DNA of 64,000 nt from Clostridia bacterium (lineage in GTDB: Bacteria; Bacillota; Clostridia; UBA1381), in NCBI GenBank assembly GCA_900751885.1, contig CAADTH010000045.1:62001-126000 (forward strand). The letters run 5' to 3'. A model generated the notes under the pieces. The model was given only the letters and a program-made list of their open reading frames with translations. It ran no database searches and was not told where the DNA came from. A program made the translations under genes and the position numbers. Below are positions 1-8,216 of the stretch, piece by piece; positions within the stretch are counted from its first letter, which is position 1, and the number at the start of each line of letters is the position of its first letter.

Positions 1-139
1 TAAATACGCGGCCTTTGTCTATGCTGGACTTGTAGTCGTATTGTTTGCATTTTTCTATCCGGTTCTGTCCGGACTCCCTATGAATGTGGAATTCGTCAAG
101 ACATGGATGGAATGGTTCCCGACATGGATTTTGATATAG
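1..139 (+). CDS. C-terminal end of a membrane protein, probable PMT-family glycosyltransferase (partial)
   Basis: An open frame enters from the left edge and ends at TAG 137-139, giving the last 45 residues of a protein. It holds one hydrophobic segment followed by FYPVLSGLP and a Trp-rich tail (KTWMEWFPTWILI). This pattern resembles the C-terminus of protein O-mannosyltransferase / GT39-type membrane glycosyltransferases, which is recognition from a short piece and therefore tentative. The stop lies inside the ribosome-binding sequence of the fumarase gene, so the two are probably co-transcribed. Confidence 0.5.
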   Translation, partial: KYAAFVYAGLVVVLFAFFYPVLSGLPMNVEFVKTWMEWFPTWILI

Positions 140-149
140 GAGGAGAGAC

Positions 150-992
150 ATGCGGATTATCAAATCGAAGACTGTGACAGATACGGTCGCCAGACTATGT
201 ATCGACGCGAACTGCCATCTCTGTACGGATGTAAAGGGGTTGCTTCGACAGGCAGTACATGAAGAAAAGTCGCCGGTTGGAAAAGAAGTCTTGGAAAACA
301 TCTTAAAAAATGCTGAAATTGCACAAACAGAAACCGTCGCAATCTGTCAGGATACTGGTATGGCAGTATTTTTTGTCGAGGTTGGGCAAGAGGTTTTCAT
401 TTCGGGTGACGACCTCACGACCGCAATCAACAAAGGCGTTGCACAGGGCTATACGGAAGGGTATTTGCGCAAATCCGTGGTACGTGATCCCCTTGAGCGG
501 GTGAATACAGGAGACAATACCCCTGCTGTCATTTACTATGATATGGTCGCCGGTGATAAGCTGAAGCTGACCTTTGCTCCAAAGGGATTTGGAAGTGAAA
601 ATAAAAGCGCGCTCAAGATGCTCACTCCTGCGGATGGCGTGGACGGTGTGGTGGAGTTTGTACTGGACACGGTCAAGCGCGCCGGTCCAAACCCATGTCC
701 TCCAATGGTCGTGGGTGTCGGAATTGGCGGGACAATGGATAAGGCGGCAGTTCTGTCAAAAAAAGCCCTCACCCGTCCGGTAGACTCCCACCATCCGAAT
801 CCAGTGTACCAAGAACTGGAGCAAACGCTTCTGAAAAAAATCAATCGCCTGGGAATCGGTCCGCAGGGCATGGGCGGAACAACGACTGCGCTGGCAGTGA
901 ATATTGAGACCTATCCAACCCATATTGCAGGACTTCCTGTGGCGGTAAATATCAGCTGTCATGTGACAAGGCATGCTTCGATTGTATTATAA
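150..992 (+). CDS. fumA: Fumarate hydratase class I, alpha subunit (L(+)-tartrate dehydratase alpha-like)
   Basis: This is the alpha subunit of the two-subunit, oxygen-sensitive Fe-S fumarase that interconverts fumarate and malate in the cytoplasm. The 280-residue length is normal for the separate alpha subunit. The three cluster-ligand cysteines are visible: C66 in CQDTG, C183 in GPNPCPP and C270 in NISCHVTRH. ATG at 150 is preceded by GGAGGAGAGAC, which overlaps the stop of the upstream gene. The beta subunit gene, usually adjacent, is not downstream: a terminator follows within 30 bases. It must lie elsewhere or upstream of the window. The family also includes tartrate dehydratase alpha subunits, so the substrate is inferred. 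Confidence 0.88.
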   Translation: MRIIKSKTVTDTVARLCIDANCHLCTDVKGLLRQAVHEEKSPVGKEVLENILKNAEIAQTETVAICQDTGMAVFFVEVGQEVFISGDDLTTAINKGVAQGYTEGYLRKSVVRDPLERVNTGDNTPAVIYYDMVAGDKLKLTFAPKGFGSENKSALKMLTPADGVDGVVEFVLDTVKRAGPNPCPPMVVGVGIGGTMDKAAVLSKKALTRPVDSHHPNPVYQELEQTLLKKINRLGIGPQGMGGTTTALAVNIETYPTHIAGLPVAVNISCHVTRHASIVL

Positions 993-1019
993 AGGGCTGT
1001 AAAAAATGTACAGAAAAAA

Positions 1020-1058
1020 GGGGCTGTAAAAAAACTAAGTTTTTTTACAGCCCCTTTT
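1020..1058. terminator. Bidirectional intrinsic terminator between fumA and potD
   Basis: A perfect 16-bp stem (1020-1035 with 1039-1054) with a TAA loop is followed by TTTT on the plus strand and an A-run on the other side. It sits between convergent fumA and potD and can serve both. Confidence 0.85.
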
Positions 1059-1064
1059 CTGTTT

Positions 1065-2108
1065 TTATTGCTGTTTGAATTCTGTCCAGATTTTTTCGTA
1101 CTCACCTGTCGTATTGCCAACGTCCTGAATGAACTCTGTCTTTCCAAGCACATCATCTGGAATAAAGAGACTCTTGTTTGTCTTATAATCCTCCGGCAGG
1201 TAAATATCCGCCTGCGTATTGGTGCAAAGATAGCTGACCTGATTTGCAATATCCGCTGAAACCTGTCCTGTCATGATATAGTCGAGGAACTGGTATGCAT
1301 TGTCCTTATGCGCTGCGTTTACCGGCAAGAACATGCAGTCAATGCCAAAGCCCATTCCTTCCTTCGGATACACAACCTTCAAATCCGGCTTTTCGCGTGT
1401 TGCTTCTACCACCTGAGAGGTAAACATGTATCCCACGCTTGCCTCACCGCTTACCATCAAGCCCTGCGGATTGTCATAGCTGAGGGCACGAATATTCGGT
1501 TTTAATTTCATGAGCTTTTCCTTTGCCTGTGCAAGCACCTGTGGGTCTGTCTCATTGAAGGATTTACCCATTGTTTTGAGTGTGATACCAATAACATTGC
1601 GCGCGTCATCCATCATGACGACACTGTCCGCAAGCTCAGGCTTCCACAAATCCTCATAGCCTGTAATCTCAGTCTTCACGACATTCGGATCATACACGAT
1701 CAGCGGTGTGCCGGCCGCATACGGCACAACATACTGATTTTCCGGATCAAAATACTGGTTTAGGTATTTCGGAGCCACGTTTTGAAAATTCGGAAGCTTG
1801 GATTTGTCCAGCTCCTCCATGATGCCGCCTTGTTTTCTGGCGATATCAATAATGTAGTCAGACCCCATCACCAGGTCATACTGTCCCGATGTGTCAGACT
1901 GAACCTTTGTGAGCATTTCCTCGTTGGACTCAAAATTTGCCACGTTGATTTTGATTCCCGTTTTTTCCTTGAAGCTGTCAATGACCGTCTGTGGAATATA
2001 TCCATCCCACGCAAAAATATTGAGCGTCTTTGCGTCGCTGTTTCCACAACCGGAAAGTACAGGAACCATCAGTGCCGCAGCCAAAAGAAATGTTACGATT
2101 TTTTTCAT
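1065..2108 (-). CDS. potD: Spermidine/putrescine ABC transporter, substrate-binding lipoprotein
   Basis: This is the extracytoplasmic polyamine-binding protein of an ABC importer. A lipoprotein signal peptide ends in LSGC with the lipidated cysteine at residue 21. The mature part opens with LNIFAWDGYIPQ, typical of PotD/PotF proteins, and the 347-residue length fits. It is the last gene of cysK-potA-potB-potC-potD on the minus strand. A short GC hairpin separates it from potC, and the shared terminator at 1020-1058 lies just past its stop. The exact polyamine cannot be told from sequence. Confidence 0.93.
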   Translation of the reverse strand: MKKIVTFLLAAALMVPVLSGCGNSDAKTLNIFAWDGYIPQTVIDSFKEKTGIKINVANFESNEEMLTKVQSDTSGQYDLVMGSDYIIDIARKQGGIMEELDKSKLPNFQNVAPKYLNQYFDPENQYVVPYAAGTPLIVYDPNVVKTEITGYEDLWKPELADSVVMMDDARNVIGITLKTMGKSFNETDPQVLAQAKEKLMKLKPNIRALSYDNPQGLMVSGEASVGYMFTSQVVEATREKPDLKVVYPKEGMGFGIDCMFLPVNAAHKDNAYQFLDYIMTGQVSADIANQVSYLCTNTQADIYLPEDYKTNKSLFIPDDVLGKTEFIQDVGNTTGEYEKIWTEFKQQ

Positions 2109-2144
2109 AAAACCCCTCCGTTATAGTATAATATTTTTATTCTA

Positions 2145-2160
2145 CCCAGCATTTGCCGGG
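2145..2160 (-). other. Intergenic hairpin between potC and potD
   Basis: CCCGGC-AAAT-GCTGGG on the minus strand forms a 6-bp stem in the 55-base potC-potD gap and has no following T-run. It may protect or adjust the potD part of the message, since binding proteins are often needed in excess. This role is inference. Confidence 0.4.
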
Positions 2161-2163
2161 AAA

Positions 2164-2958
2164 TTAGCTGTGCTGTTTCGGCGCACCTTTCGCGCCGATG
2201 TATCCCACAAGCAGGATAATCAAGAATGTGATTACAAGCATCAACGTACATAGTGCGTTGATTTCAGGTGTGATTCCCACCTTGAGCTGGGAATAGATTT
2301 TGACCGGCAGGGTGTTGGTCTTTGCTCCGGCTGTAAAAAAGCTGATTACCACATCATCAAGCGACATGGCAAACGCCAGCAGTGTTCCTGAGAGAACCGC
2401 CGGAGTAATCAGTGGAAGCGTAATATCAAAAAACATTCGTACCTCTGACGCTCCTAAATCCCGCGCCGCCTCGCCGATGGATTTGTCCAGCCCTGCAAGC
2501 CGCCCCTTTACCATAATGAAGATATATGGGATGCAAAAGGTCATATGACCAAGCACTAGGGTAAGCATTCCGAACCGTAGTCCCAGAAAGGAGAAAAACG
2601 CCAAGAATACCATTCCCAAAATAATTTCCGGTATCATAATCGGAATCATAGATACACTCTCCAAAATTCCTTTTCCCTTCATATCCCACCGCGCCAGCCC
2701 CACTGCGCCAATTGTCCCAATCACAGCGGAGATACCGCAGCTTAGAACCGCCAATATCAGACTGTTTTTCAGCGCTTCCATCAAGCTTTGGTTGTGGATA
2801 AGCTTTCGATACCAATCAAGCGTAAATCCTCCCCATGAGGCGTCGAGCTTTGATGCATTAAACGAGTACACGATCACAACCACAATTGGCAGATACATCA
2901 CAAGCAGTATCAGTCCCAGATAGATAGAGGAGAAGCGAAACCGATGTTTTTTTCTCAT
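2164..2958 (-). CDS. potC: Spermidine/putrescine ABC transporter permease
   Basis: This is one of two inner-membrane permeases of the polyamine importer. It is a multi-spanning protein with the EAA-type loop (GEAARDLGASEVRMFFDITLP) that contacts the ATPase. An upstream in-frame ATG exists, but the start at 2958 (MRKKHRFRF) is preferred because GGAGGGG lies just upstream and it makes an ATGA overlap with the stop of potB. That gives about 264 residues, the usual PotC length. Confidence 0.92.
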   Translation of the reverse strand: MRKKHRFRFSSIYLGLILLVMYLPIVVVIVYSFNASKLDASWGGFTLDWYRKLIHNQSLMEALKNSLILAVLSCGISAVIGTIGAVGLARWDMKGKGILESVSMIPIMIPEIILGMVFLAFFSFLGLRFGMLTLVLGHMTFCIPYIFIMVKGRLAGLDKSIGEAARDLGASEVRMFFDITLPLITPAVLSGTLLAFAMSLDDVVISFFTAGAKTNTLPVKIYSQLKVGITPEINALCTLMLVITFLIILLVGYIGAKGAPKQHS

Positions 2959-3809
2959 ACAATCCCCTCCAAATCCTTTGTATGCGTAATTCTGCGGTAC
3001 AGCCAAACGATGAGCAGGGTAAGTGCCATCATTACCACGGACAATGCCGCGCCGAACGGCCAGTCACGCGCATTCAAAAGCTGGTCTTTTATCAAATTTC
3101 CCACCAGCATGATTTTTCCGCCGCCAAGTAGGTCTGCGATAAAGAAAAGTCCAATCGACGGGACAAACGTCAATACAAACCCCGACAGCAGTCCAGGCAG
3201 AGTCAGCCGGAGCGTGACAGTGAAAAACGCACGAATCCGTCCTGCACCCAAATCCCGTGCCGCCTCGACAACCGACCAGTCCAGCTTTTCCACGCTGGTA
3301 TAGACCGGCAGAATCATAAACGGAAGCAGTGCGTACACCATTCCCACCAGCACAGAGCCATACGTATAAAGAATTTTCATCGGCTCACTGATGAGTCCCA
3401 TCTGCACAAGTGCCATGTTTAGCAATCCCTGTGTTCTCAAAATGATAATCCATCCATAAATGCGAACAAGCGCGTTTGTCCAAAACGGCACAACCACCAA
3501 TAAAAGCACGACATTCTGCCACTTTTTCGAAAGCCTTGCCATGAAATATCCAAACGGATATCCCAGCGCGGCTGTGATTGCCGTTGTGGCAAACGCCAAG
3601 CGAAGTGAATCTGTGAACGTCTTTATGTAAGAGGGCGTCAGCATTTTTTGATAATTTCCCGCTGTCAGCTCACCGGTAACGCCCCAGGTAACATCGCGCG
3701 TCAAAAAGCTCAGAACAAGAATGTATCCAAGCGGTACTGCCACAAACACGAGTGTAAACAATGCCATCGGAAGTGCCGCAAGCCATCCATGCTGTCGTTT
3801 CCTTCTCAT
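2955..3809 (-). CDS. potB: Spermidine/putrescine ABC transporter permease
   Basis: This is the second permease of the polyamine importer, 284 residues with about six membrane segments and the EAA loop VEAARDLGAGRIRAFFTVTL. Its start overlaps the potA stop by four bases and its stop overlaps the potC start by four bases. The three genes are therefore translationally coupled. PotB and PotC form the heterodimeric channel energised by PotA. Confidence 0.92.
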   Translation of the reverse strand: MRRKRQHGWLAALPMALFTLVFVAVPLGYILVLSFLTRDVTWGVTGELTAGNYQKMLTPSYIKTFTDSLRLAFATTAITAALGYPFGYFMARLSKKWQNVVLLLVVVPFWTNALVRIYGWIIILRTQGLLNMALVQMGLISEPMKILYTYGSVLVGMVYALLPFMILPVYTSVEKLDWSVVEAARDLGAGRIRAFFTVTLRLTLPGLLSGFVLTFVPSIGLFFIADLLGGGKIMLVGNLIKDQLLNARDWPFGAALSVVMMALTLLIVWLYRRITHTKDLEGIV

Positions 3810-4900
3810 TGCACTGCCTCCCTGTCCACCAGCACAGCATCCGCTCTATTCCAAGAAAGATATGCCCTGTCTCCAGGTGACAGCTGTGACTGGATTCCCT
3901 GCCGCGTGGCAACCGCCTCGCCGCCTGAGGGTAGCTTTAACGCAATGCGGAGCATTCCGCCTGCATAGCTGTTTTCCTCCACTGTGACCGGAATTGCATG
4001 CTCAGAAGGCACATCCGATAACATCAGGTTCTCCCTGCGGACAGAGAGCGTAACCTCCGTATGGTTTTCTTCTCTAACGGCTTGATGTTCTGTCCCCATT
4101 GCGTTCACTGGAATAGATACGCCCTCAACCTCCACACAAAGCGTCTCGTCGGTTCGGCTTTTCACTGTCCCAGAGAAGAGATTTGACATTCCCACAAACT
4201 CTGCCACAAAACTGGTTTTCGGATAGTCATAAATCTCCGACGGCGTACCGACCTGCTCCAGTCTTCCGTCGCGCATGACCGCAATACGGTCAGACATATT
4301 GATGGCTTCTTCCTGGTCGTGTGTGATATAGATGAATGTAATGCCAAGCTTTTTTTGCAGACGTTTGAGTTCTGTCTGCATCTGACGCCGAAGCTGAAGG
4401 TCGAGCGCGCCAAGCGGCTCGTCCAGCAACAGGATATCCGGATTGTTGATAATCGCGCGTGCGATTGCAACCCTCTGCCTCTGTCCGCCCGAAAGCTGGG
4501 ACGGCATCCGCTTTTCAAATCCGGACAGCTGTACAAGCGACAACATCTGTGACACACGCCGCTTGATTTCATCCTTCCCTATGCCTTTGACCTTGAGTCC
4601 ATATCCAATGTTCGCCGCCACGTTCATATGTGGAAACAGCGCATAATTTTGAAACACTGTGTTCACATTGCGCTTATTCGGCGCAAGCGCTGTGACATCA
4701 CTGCCACCCAAATACACACTGCCACAATCCGGCTCCTCCAGCCCCGCAATAATGCGGAGCATGGTGGTTTTTCCACAGCCGGATGGTCCCAAAAAGGTAA
4801 TGAATTCCCCCTTTTTTGCTGTAAACTCAATCCCCTTGAGCACTTCCGTTCCATCAAAGCTTTTATGAATATCTGATATGTTTAGTATTGTCTCTTCCAA
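3806..4900 (-). CDS. potA: Spermidine/putrescine ABC transporter ATP-binding protein
   Basis: This is the ATPase of the polyamine importer (364 residues). Walker A GPSGCGKT is at residues 38-45, the signature LSGGQRQRV starts at 136, Walker B ILLLDEP is near 156-162 and the switch His is in ITHDQEEA. A C-terminal TOBE-type domain follows. The start appears to be TTG at 4900: no ATG or GTG fits, and AGGAAG lies about ten bases upstream. The gene begins 27 bases after cysK, so it is probably read from the cysK promoter. Confidence 0.93.
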   Translation of the reverse strand: MEETILNISDIHKSFDGTEVLKGIEFTAKKGEFITFLGPSGCGKTTMLRIIAGLEEPDCGSVYLGGSDVTALAPNKRNVNTVFQNYALFPHMNVAANIGYGLKVKGIGKDEIKRRVSQMLSLVQLSGFEKRMPSQLSGGQRQRVAIARAIINNPDILLLDEPLGALDLQLRRQMQTELKRLQKKLGITFIYITHDQEEAINMSDRIAVMRDGRLEQVGTPSEIYDYPKTSFVAEFVGMSNLFSGTVKSRTDETLCVEVEGVSIPVNAMGTEHQAVREENHTEVTLSVRRENLMLSDVPSEHAIPVTVEENSYAGGMLRIALKLPSGGEAVATRQGIQSQLSPGDRAYLSWNRADAVLVDREAVQ

Positions 4901-4927
4901 ATGGTTTGACTTCCTTTCGTGAAACGT

Positions 4928-5854
4928 TTATTCTGCGAACAGCTCTGTAGAAAGATACCTGTCCCCACCGTCCGGCAGAATCACGACAATCGTCTTGCCT
5001 TTATTTTGCGGACGCTCGGCAAGCTCCCTTGCCGCCGCAAGCGCCGCCCCCGAGGAAATGCCGACAAGCACACCCTCACCGCGCGCAAGCTCCCTTGCCG
5101 CCTGATAAGATTTTTCTGTACTTACCGTGATCACTTCGTCATACATGTCTGTATCTAAAATTTTCGGCACAAAGTTTGCACCGATTCCCTGAATCTGGTG
5201 CGGTGCGGCTTTTCCCTCAGACAAAAGCGGAGAATCCGCAGGCTCTACCGCAACGATCTGGACATCTGGATTTTTTTTCCGAAGATATGCGCCCACGCCT
5301 GAAATCGTGCCTCCTGTGCCGATTCCTGCAACAAACAAATCTACCTTCCCATCTGTGTCCTCCCAGATTTCAGGTCCTGTCGTTTTTACATGCACTGCCG
5401 GATTGGCTGGATTATCGAACTGCCCTGGAATAAAGGCATTTGGAATCTCTTTTGCCAAGCGGTTCGCCTCATCCACCGCACCCTTCATACCTCCGTCCAC
5501 CAAGACGAGCTCCGCACCGTATGCCGCCAAAAGGCGTTTCCTCTCCTCGCTCATCGTGCGAGGCATGGTTAAAATGATGCGGTATCCGCGCGCGGCACAG
5601 ATTGCCGCAAGACCAATGCCGGTATTGCCGCTGGTCGGCTCAATGACCACACTGTCCGGCTTTAAAAGCCCCTTTTCCTCCGCATCATCAATCATCGCAC
5701 AGGCAATGCGGTCCTTGACGCTTCCCGCCGGATTGAAGTATTCCAGCTTTGCAAGAATCGCCGCGTGAAGCTCGTGCGCCTTTTCGTAATGCTGCAGGCG
5801 CAAAAGTGGTGTATGTCCCACTAATTCAGTGATATTATGATAGATATTTGACAT
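4928..5854 (-). CDS. cysK: Cysteine synthase (O-acetylserine sulfhydrylase)
   Basis: This PLP enzyme makes L-cysteine from O-acetylserine and sulfide. The PLP lysine is K47 in NPAGSVKDR, the phosphate/substrate loop TSGNTG is at 74-79, and GTGGTISG binds the cofactor phosphate. A start at 5854 (MSNIYHNITELVG) is chosen over one 20 codons upstream because GAGGAG precedes it and 308 residues is the family length. A clear promoter lies about 70 bases upstream. Being first in an operon with potABCD is unusual and suggests linked control of sulfur and polyamine metabolism (inference). Confidence 0.93.
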   Translation of the reverse strand: MSNIYHNITELVGHTPLLRLQHYEKAHELHAAILAKLEYFNPAGSVKDRIACAMIDDAEEKGLLKPDSVVIEPTSGNTGIGLAAICAARGYRIILTMPRTMSEERKRLLAAYGAELVLVDGGMKGAVDEANRLAKEIPNAFIPGQFDNPANPAVHVKTTGPEIWEDTDGKVDLFVAGIGTGGTISGVGAYLRKKNPDVQIVAVEPADSPLLSEGKAAPHQIQGIGANFVPKILDTDMYDEVITVSTEKSYQAARELARGEGVLVGISSGAALAAARELAERPQNKGKTIVVILPDGGDRYLSTELFAE

Positions 5855-5922
5855 ATCGTTCTCCTCGTTTCTTTCAAAGAATAAAGCGTTTTGCTGTCTT
5901 TTACGATGCAGCAATTGTCTTT

Positions 5923-5951
5923 ATTATATCCCGAAATAGAGACTTTTGCAA
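5923..5951 (-). promoter_or_regulatory. Sigma-A type promoter for cysK-potABCD
   Basis: On the minus strand TTGCAA (5951-5946), a 17-base spacer and TATAAT (5928-5923) lie upstream of cysK. An imperfect dyad (TATTTTGATAAAATcTA) sits just upstream and could be an operator. Confidence 0.75.
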
Positions 5952-6044
5952 ACCTATTTTGATAAAATCTATATTTTCATAGTAATGTACTAGGAAATCA
6001 TAACATCCACATGAATTTCTGTGCCTTCTGCCAAAGCGCTATCA

Positions 6045-7100
6045 TTATTTTTGGATGCAAAACTGATACTCTGTCTGGTAATGATACATCTGCCCCGCGC
6101 GCAGGATTGGAGATGGAAAGTGTACATACTTCATGGCGTTCGGAAACATCTGTGTCTCCAGGCACAGCGCCTGATGAACCTCATACACCGCCCCGTCCTT
6201 GCACACCCTTCCCTTTTCGACACCATTGGTCGTATACAGCTGGACAGCCGGCTTGTCGGTAAACAGTTTCATTGTGATTCCATTTTCCAAACATGATAAT
6301 ACTGCGCTCAGGCGGTATCCGCGTCCATCCAGCACAAGGTTATGGTCGTAGCCACCGAACATGGCAAGTTGCTGGGACTCGTCATGAATGTCCTGTCCGA
6401 CCGGCTTTGGCGCGCGGAAGTCAAACGGCGTTCCCGTCACAGACAGCACTTCTCCTGTCGGCATACACTCTTTGTTGTTCGGCGTGTAAAAATCCGCGTT
6501 GATTTGAAGCACCTGACTGAGCATATCGCCGCTGTCATGTCCTGCAAGGTTAAAATAGCTGTGATTGGTCAGATTGACAACTGTGTCTTTGTCACTGACC
6601 GCCTGATACTCAATTCGAAGCGCGTTTTCCTTTGTAATCGTATAGGTGATATGTACATTGAGATTCCCGGGAAACCCTTCGTCGCCATCAGGGCTAATCA
6701 AGCTGAGCTGAAGGGATGGCTCCTCCTCACTCGTGCCGCATTCATAGTCCCACACCTTTTGGTCGAAACCAATCCTGCCTCCGTGCAGGCTGTTTTTGCC
6801 TTCGTTCGCCCCGACAGAGTAATTCTGTCCATTCAATAAAAACTGTGCGCCCTCTATGCGGTTTGCATGGCGTCCGATTGCCGCGCCATAAAATCCAAAG
6901 TTATCGAGGTATTCCTCCAGCGTGTCACGACCCAAAACGACATCTGTTTTCGTTCCGTTCTTGTCAGTGACAAACAGATTTTTGACAATCCCTCCATAAT
7001 TCAGAATACTTGCCGACACGCCCTTTCCGTTATCCAGAGTAAATTCATAGATCGTCTCGCCTGTCGGCATCAGACCAAACTGCTTTTTGACTGGTTTCAT
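6045..7100 (-). CDS. galM: Aldose 1-epimerase (mutarotase)
   Basis: This enzyme interconverts the alpha and beta anomers of galactose and other aldoses at the head of the Leloir pathway. The 351 residues match the family length. Catalytic residues are visible: His180 in LTNHSYFNLAG and Glu315 in CLETQMFPN, with His106 in SLHGG. It has its own promoter and no galactose genes beside it, so it is probably a stand-alone unit. AAAGGAGTG precedes the ATG. Confidence 0.93.
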   Translation of the reverse strand: MKPVKKQFGLMPTGETIYEFTLDNGKGVSASILNYGGIVKNLFVTDKNGTKTDVVLGRDTLEEYLDNFGFYGAAIGRHANRIEGAQFLLNGQNYSVGANEGKNSLHGGRIGFDQKVWDYECGTSEEEPSLQLSLISPDGDEGFPGNLNVHITYTITKENALRIEYQAVSDKDTVVNLTNHSYFNLAGHDSGDMLSQVLQINADFYTPNNKECMPTGEVLSVTGTPFDFRAPKPVGQDIHDESQQLAMFGGYDHNLVLDGRGYRLSAVLSCLENGITMKLFTDKPAVQLYTTNGVEKGRVCKDGAVYEVHQALCLETQMFPNAMKYVHFPSPILRAGQMYHYQTEYQFCIQK

Positions 7101-7122
7101 CTATTTCACTCCTTTTCCTTTG

Positions 7123-7151
7123 ATAGTACCATAAACCGGACAGGATTGCAA
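7123..7151 (-). promoter_or_regulatory. Promoter for galM
   Basis: TTGCAA (7151-7146), 17 bases, TACTAT (7128-7123) on the minus strand, about 22 bases ahead of the galM start. Confidence 0.65.
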
Positions 7152-7152
7152 C

Positions 7153-7180
7153 AAAAAATCCCCGAGCGAATCAGGGATTT
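7153..7180 (-). terminator. Terminator of the GerMN lipoprotein gene
   Basis: Minus-strand stem AAATCCCTGA / TCGGGGATTT with loop TTCGC is followed by a T-run. It ends directly against the galM -35 box. Confidence 0.75.
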
Positions 7181-7260
7181 CATACAAAACATATCCAATT
7201 TTTTAGTGGCTCCAGGCGCAAAGCACCTTGATTTATTCTAGGGCAAATCTATACTGCTGT

Positions 7261-7761
7261 TTATACGTTGAAGTCTGGTACAAAGGTCTCCCTCATGTCG
7301 ATATTTCCTTTGAAGTCCGCCTTCTCCTTGCCGTCAATGGTAAATTTGACTTTCTTGATGCCGTCAATCGAGGTTAAGGAATTGACGATTGCATAGACTG
7401 TCAAAATTTCCTGATTCGCGCCGTCAGGGTGCTCCTTAATCAATTTTTTTGTCAAATTGACATATGCCGTATCGTTTTCCACCTTAACCGTCATACAGCG
7501 CTTACTGTTTGGAATCAGCCGTAAAATCTTCGGATTGGTATCTCTGCCTTTGATTAGCTCCTCAATGACCTTCTTTGCCGCCTTTTCTGTCGAGACGTCA
7601 GGCAGATAAATTTTTGCAGGCAAGAGCCTCATCAACGACTTGTCCACAAAGTACACATCCGCTGTCTGATTGGTTGCCATGGCGCTTCTGCTGTTTGCGC
7701 ATGACATCATGCACGGAAGCAGGCAAATCATTAAAAAAACAAGTATTGCTCTCTTTTTCAT
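7261..7761 (-). CDS. GerMN-domain lipoprotein
   Basis: A 166-residue protein with a lipoprotein signal (LPCMMSC, Cys20) followed by a single GerMN (sporulation/germination) domain, recognisable from VYFVDKSLMRLLP and the late YAIVNSLTSIDGIKKVKFTIDG stretch (quoted in parts). GerMN domains occur in the germination protein GerM and in other surface lipoproteins, where they are thought to act in binding or assembly. The protein is expected on the outer face of the membrane. It has its own promoter and terminator. Whether it works in sporulation is not shown. Confidence 0.8.
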   Translation of the reverse strand: MKKRAILVFLMICLLPCMMSCANSRSAMATNQTADVYFVDKSLMRLLPAKIYLPDVSTEKAAKKVIEELIKGRDTNPKILRLIPNSKRCMTVKVENDTAYVNLTKKLIKEHPDGANQEILTVYAIVNSLTSIDGIKKVKFTIDGKEKADFKGNIDMRETFVPDFNV

Positions 7762-7783
7762 TTGTACTCCTCCATATACCAGT

Positions 7784-7812
7784 ATAGTATTAGTATATGC
7801 AGGAGATTACAA
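7784..7812 (-). promoter_or_regulatory. Promoter for the GerMN lipoprotein gene
   Basis: TTGTAA (7812-7807), 17 bases, TACTAT (7789-7784) on the minus strand. GGAGGAG precedes the start codon. Confidence 0.6.
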
Positions 7813-7823
7813 AAATATTCCAA

Positions 7824-8075
7824 TTATTTTTCTTTACTTTCCTCGAGCGCGCGTGCAAGCTGATCCGGACAGGAGGTACCGCGTGCGCCGCACTGTGTTC
7901 CCTTTAGCTTTGCAATCACATCGTCAACCTTCATTCCCTCCACAAGCTTTGCAATTCCCTGTGTGTTCCCATTGCATCCACGTGTGAAGCGCACATTTTT
8001 CACAATATCGTCCTCCACCTCAAACGCAATCTCGCTGGAGCACACTCCCTCTGTGCGGTATAAAAACTTTGCCAT
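7824..8075 (-). CDS. TSCPD-domain protein (TIGR03905-like small protein)
   Basis: An 83-residue protein carrying the signature GTQCGARGTSCPDQLARAL near its end, with further cysteines in GVCSSEI and RGCNGNTQG. This matches the TSCPD domain family, found alone in Clostridia and at the end of some class II ribonucleotide reductases, and thought to bind metal. The stand-alone form has no proven function. It is divergently transcribed from the transaldolase gene. Confidence 0.82.
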   Translation of the reverse strand: MAKFLYRTEGVCSSEIAFEVEDDIVKNVRFTRGCNGNTQGIAKLVEGMKVDDVIAKLKGTQCGARGTSCPDQLARALEESKEK

Positions 8076-8109
8076 GTGGTTTCATCTCCTTCTCTTCATT
8101 TCTATTGTA

Positions 8110-8138
8110 ATTATATTATATTTTTCATAAAACTTCAA
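8110..8138 (-). promoter_or_regulatory. Promoter for the TSCPD gene
   Basis: Minus-strand TTGAAG (8138-8133), 17 bases, TATAAT (8115-8110). A second overlapping TATAAT (8120-8115) is present. Confidence 0.6.
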
Positions 8139-8146
8139 TATACATA

Positions 8147-8175
8147 TTGACGGAAGACAAAGGAAGAGATATAAT
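8147..8175 (+). promoter_or_regulatory. Promoter for the transaldolase gene
   Basis: TTGACG (8147-8152), 17 bases, TATAAT (8170-8175), 41 bases ahead of the ATG. It is back-to-back with the TSCPD promoter. Confidence 0.8.
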
Positions 8176-8216
8176 TTTATTAACTTGATATTTATTTTGT
8201 TTAGGAGGAACAGTGC

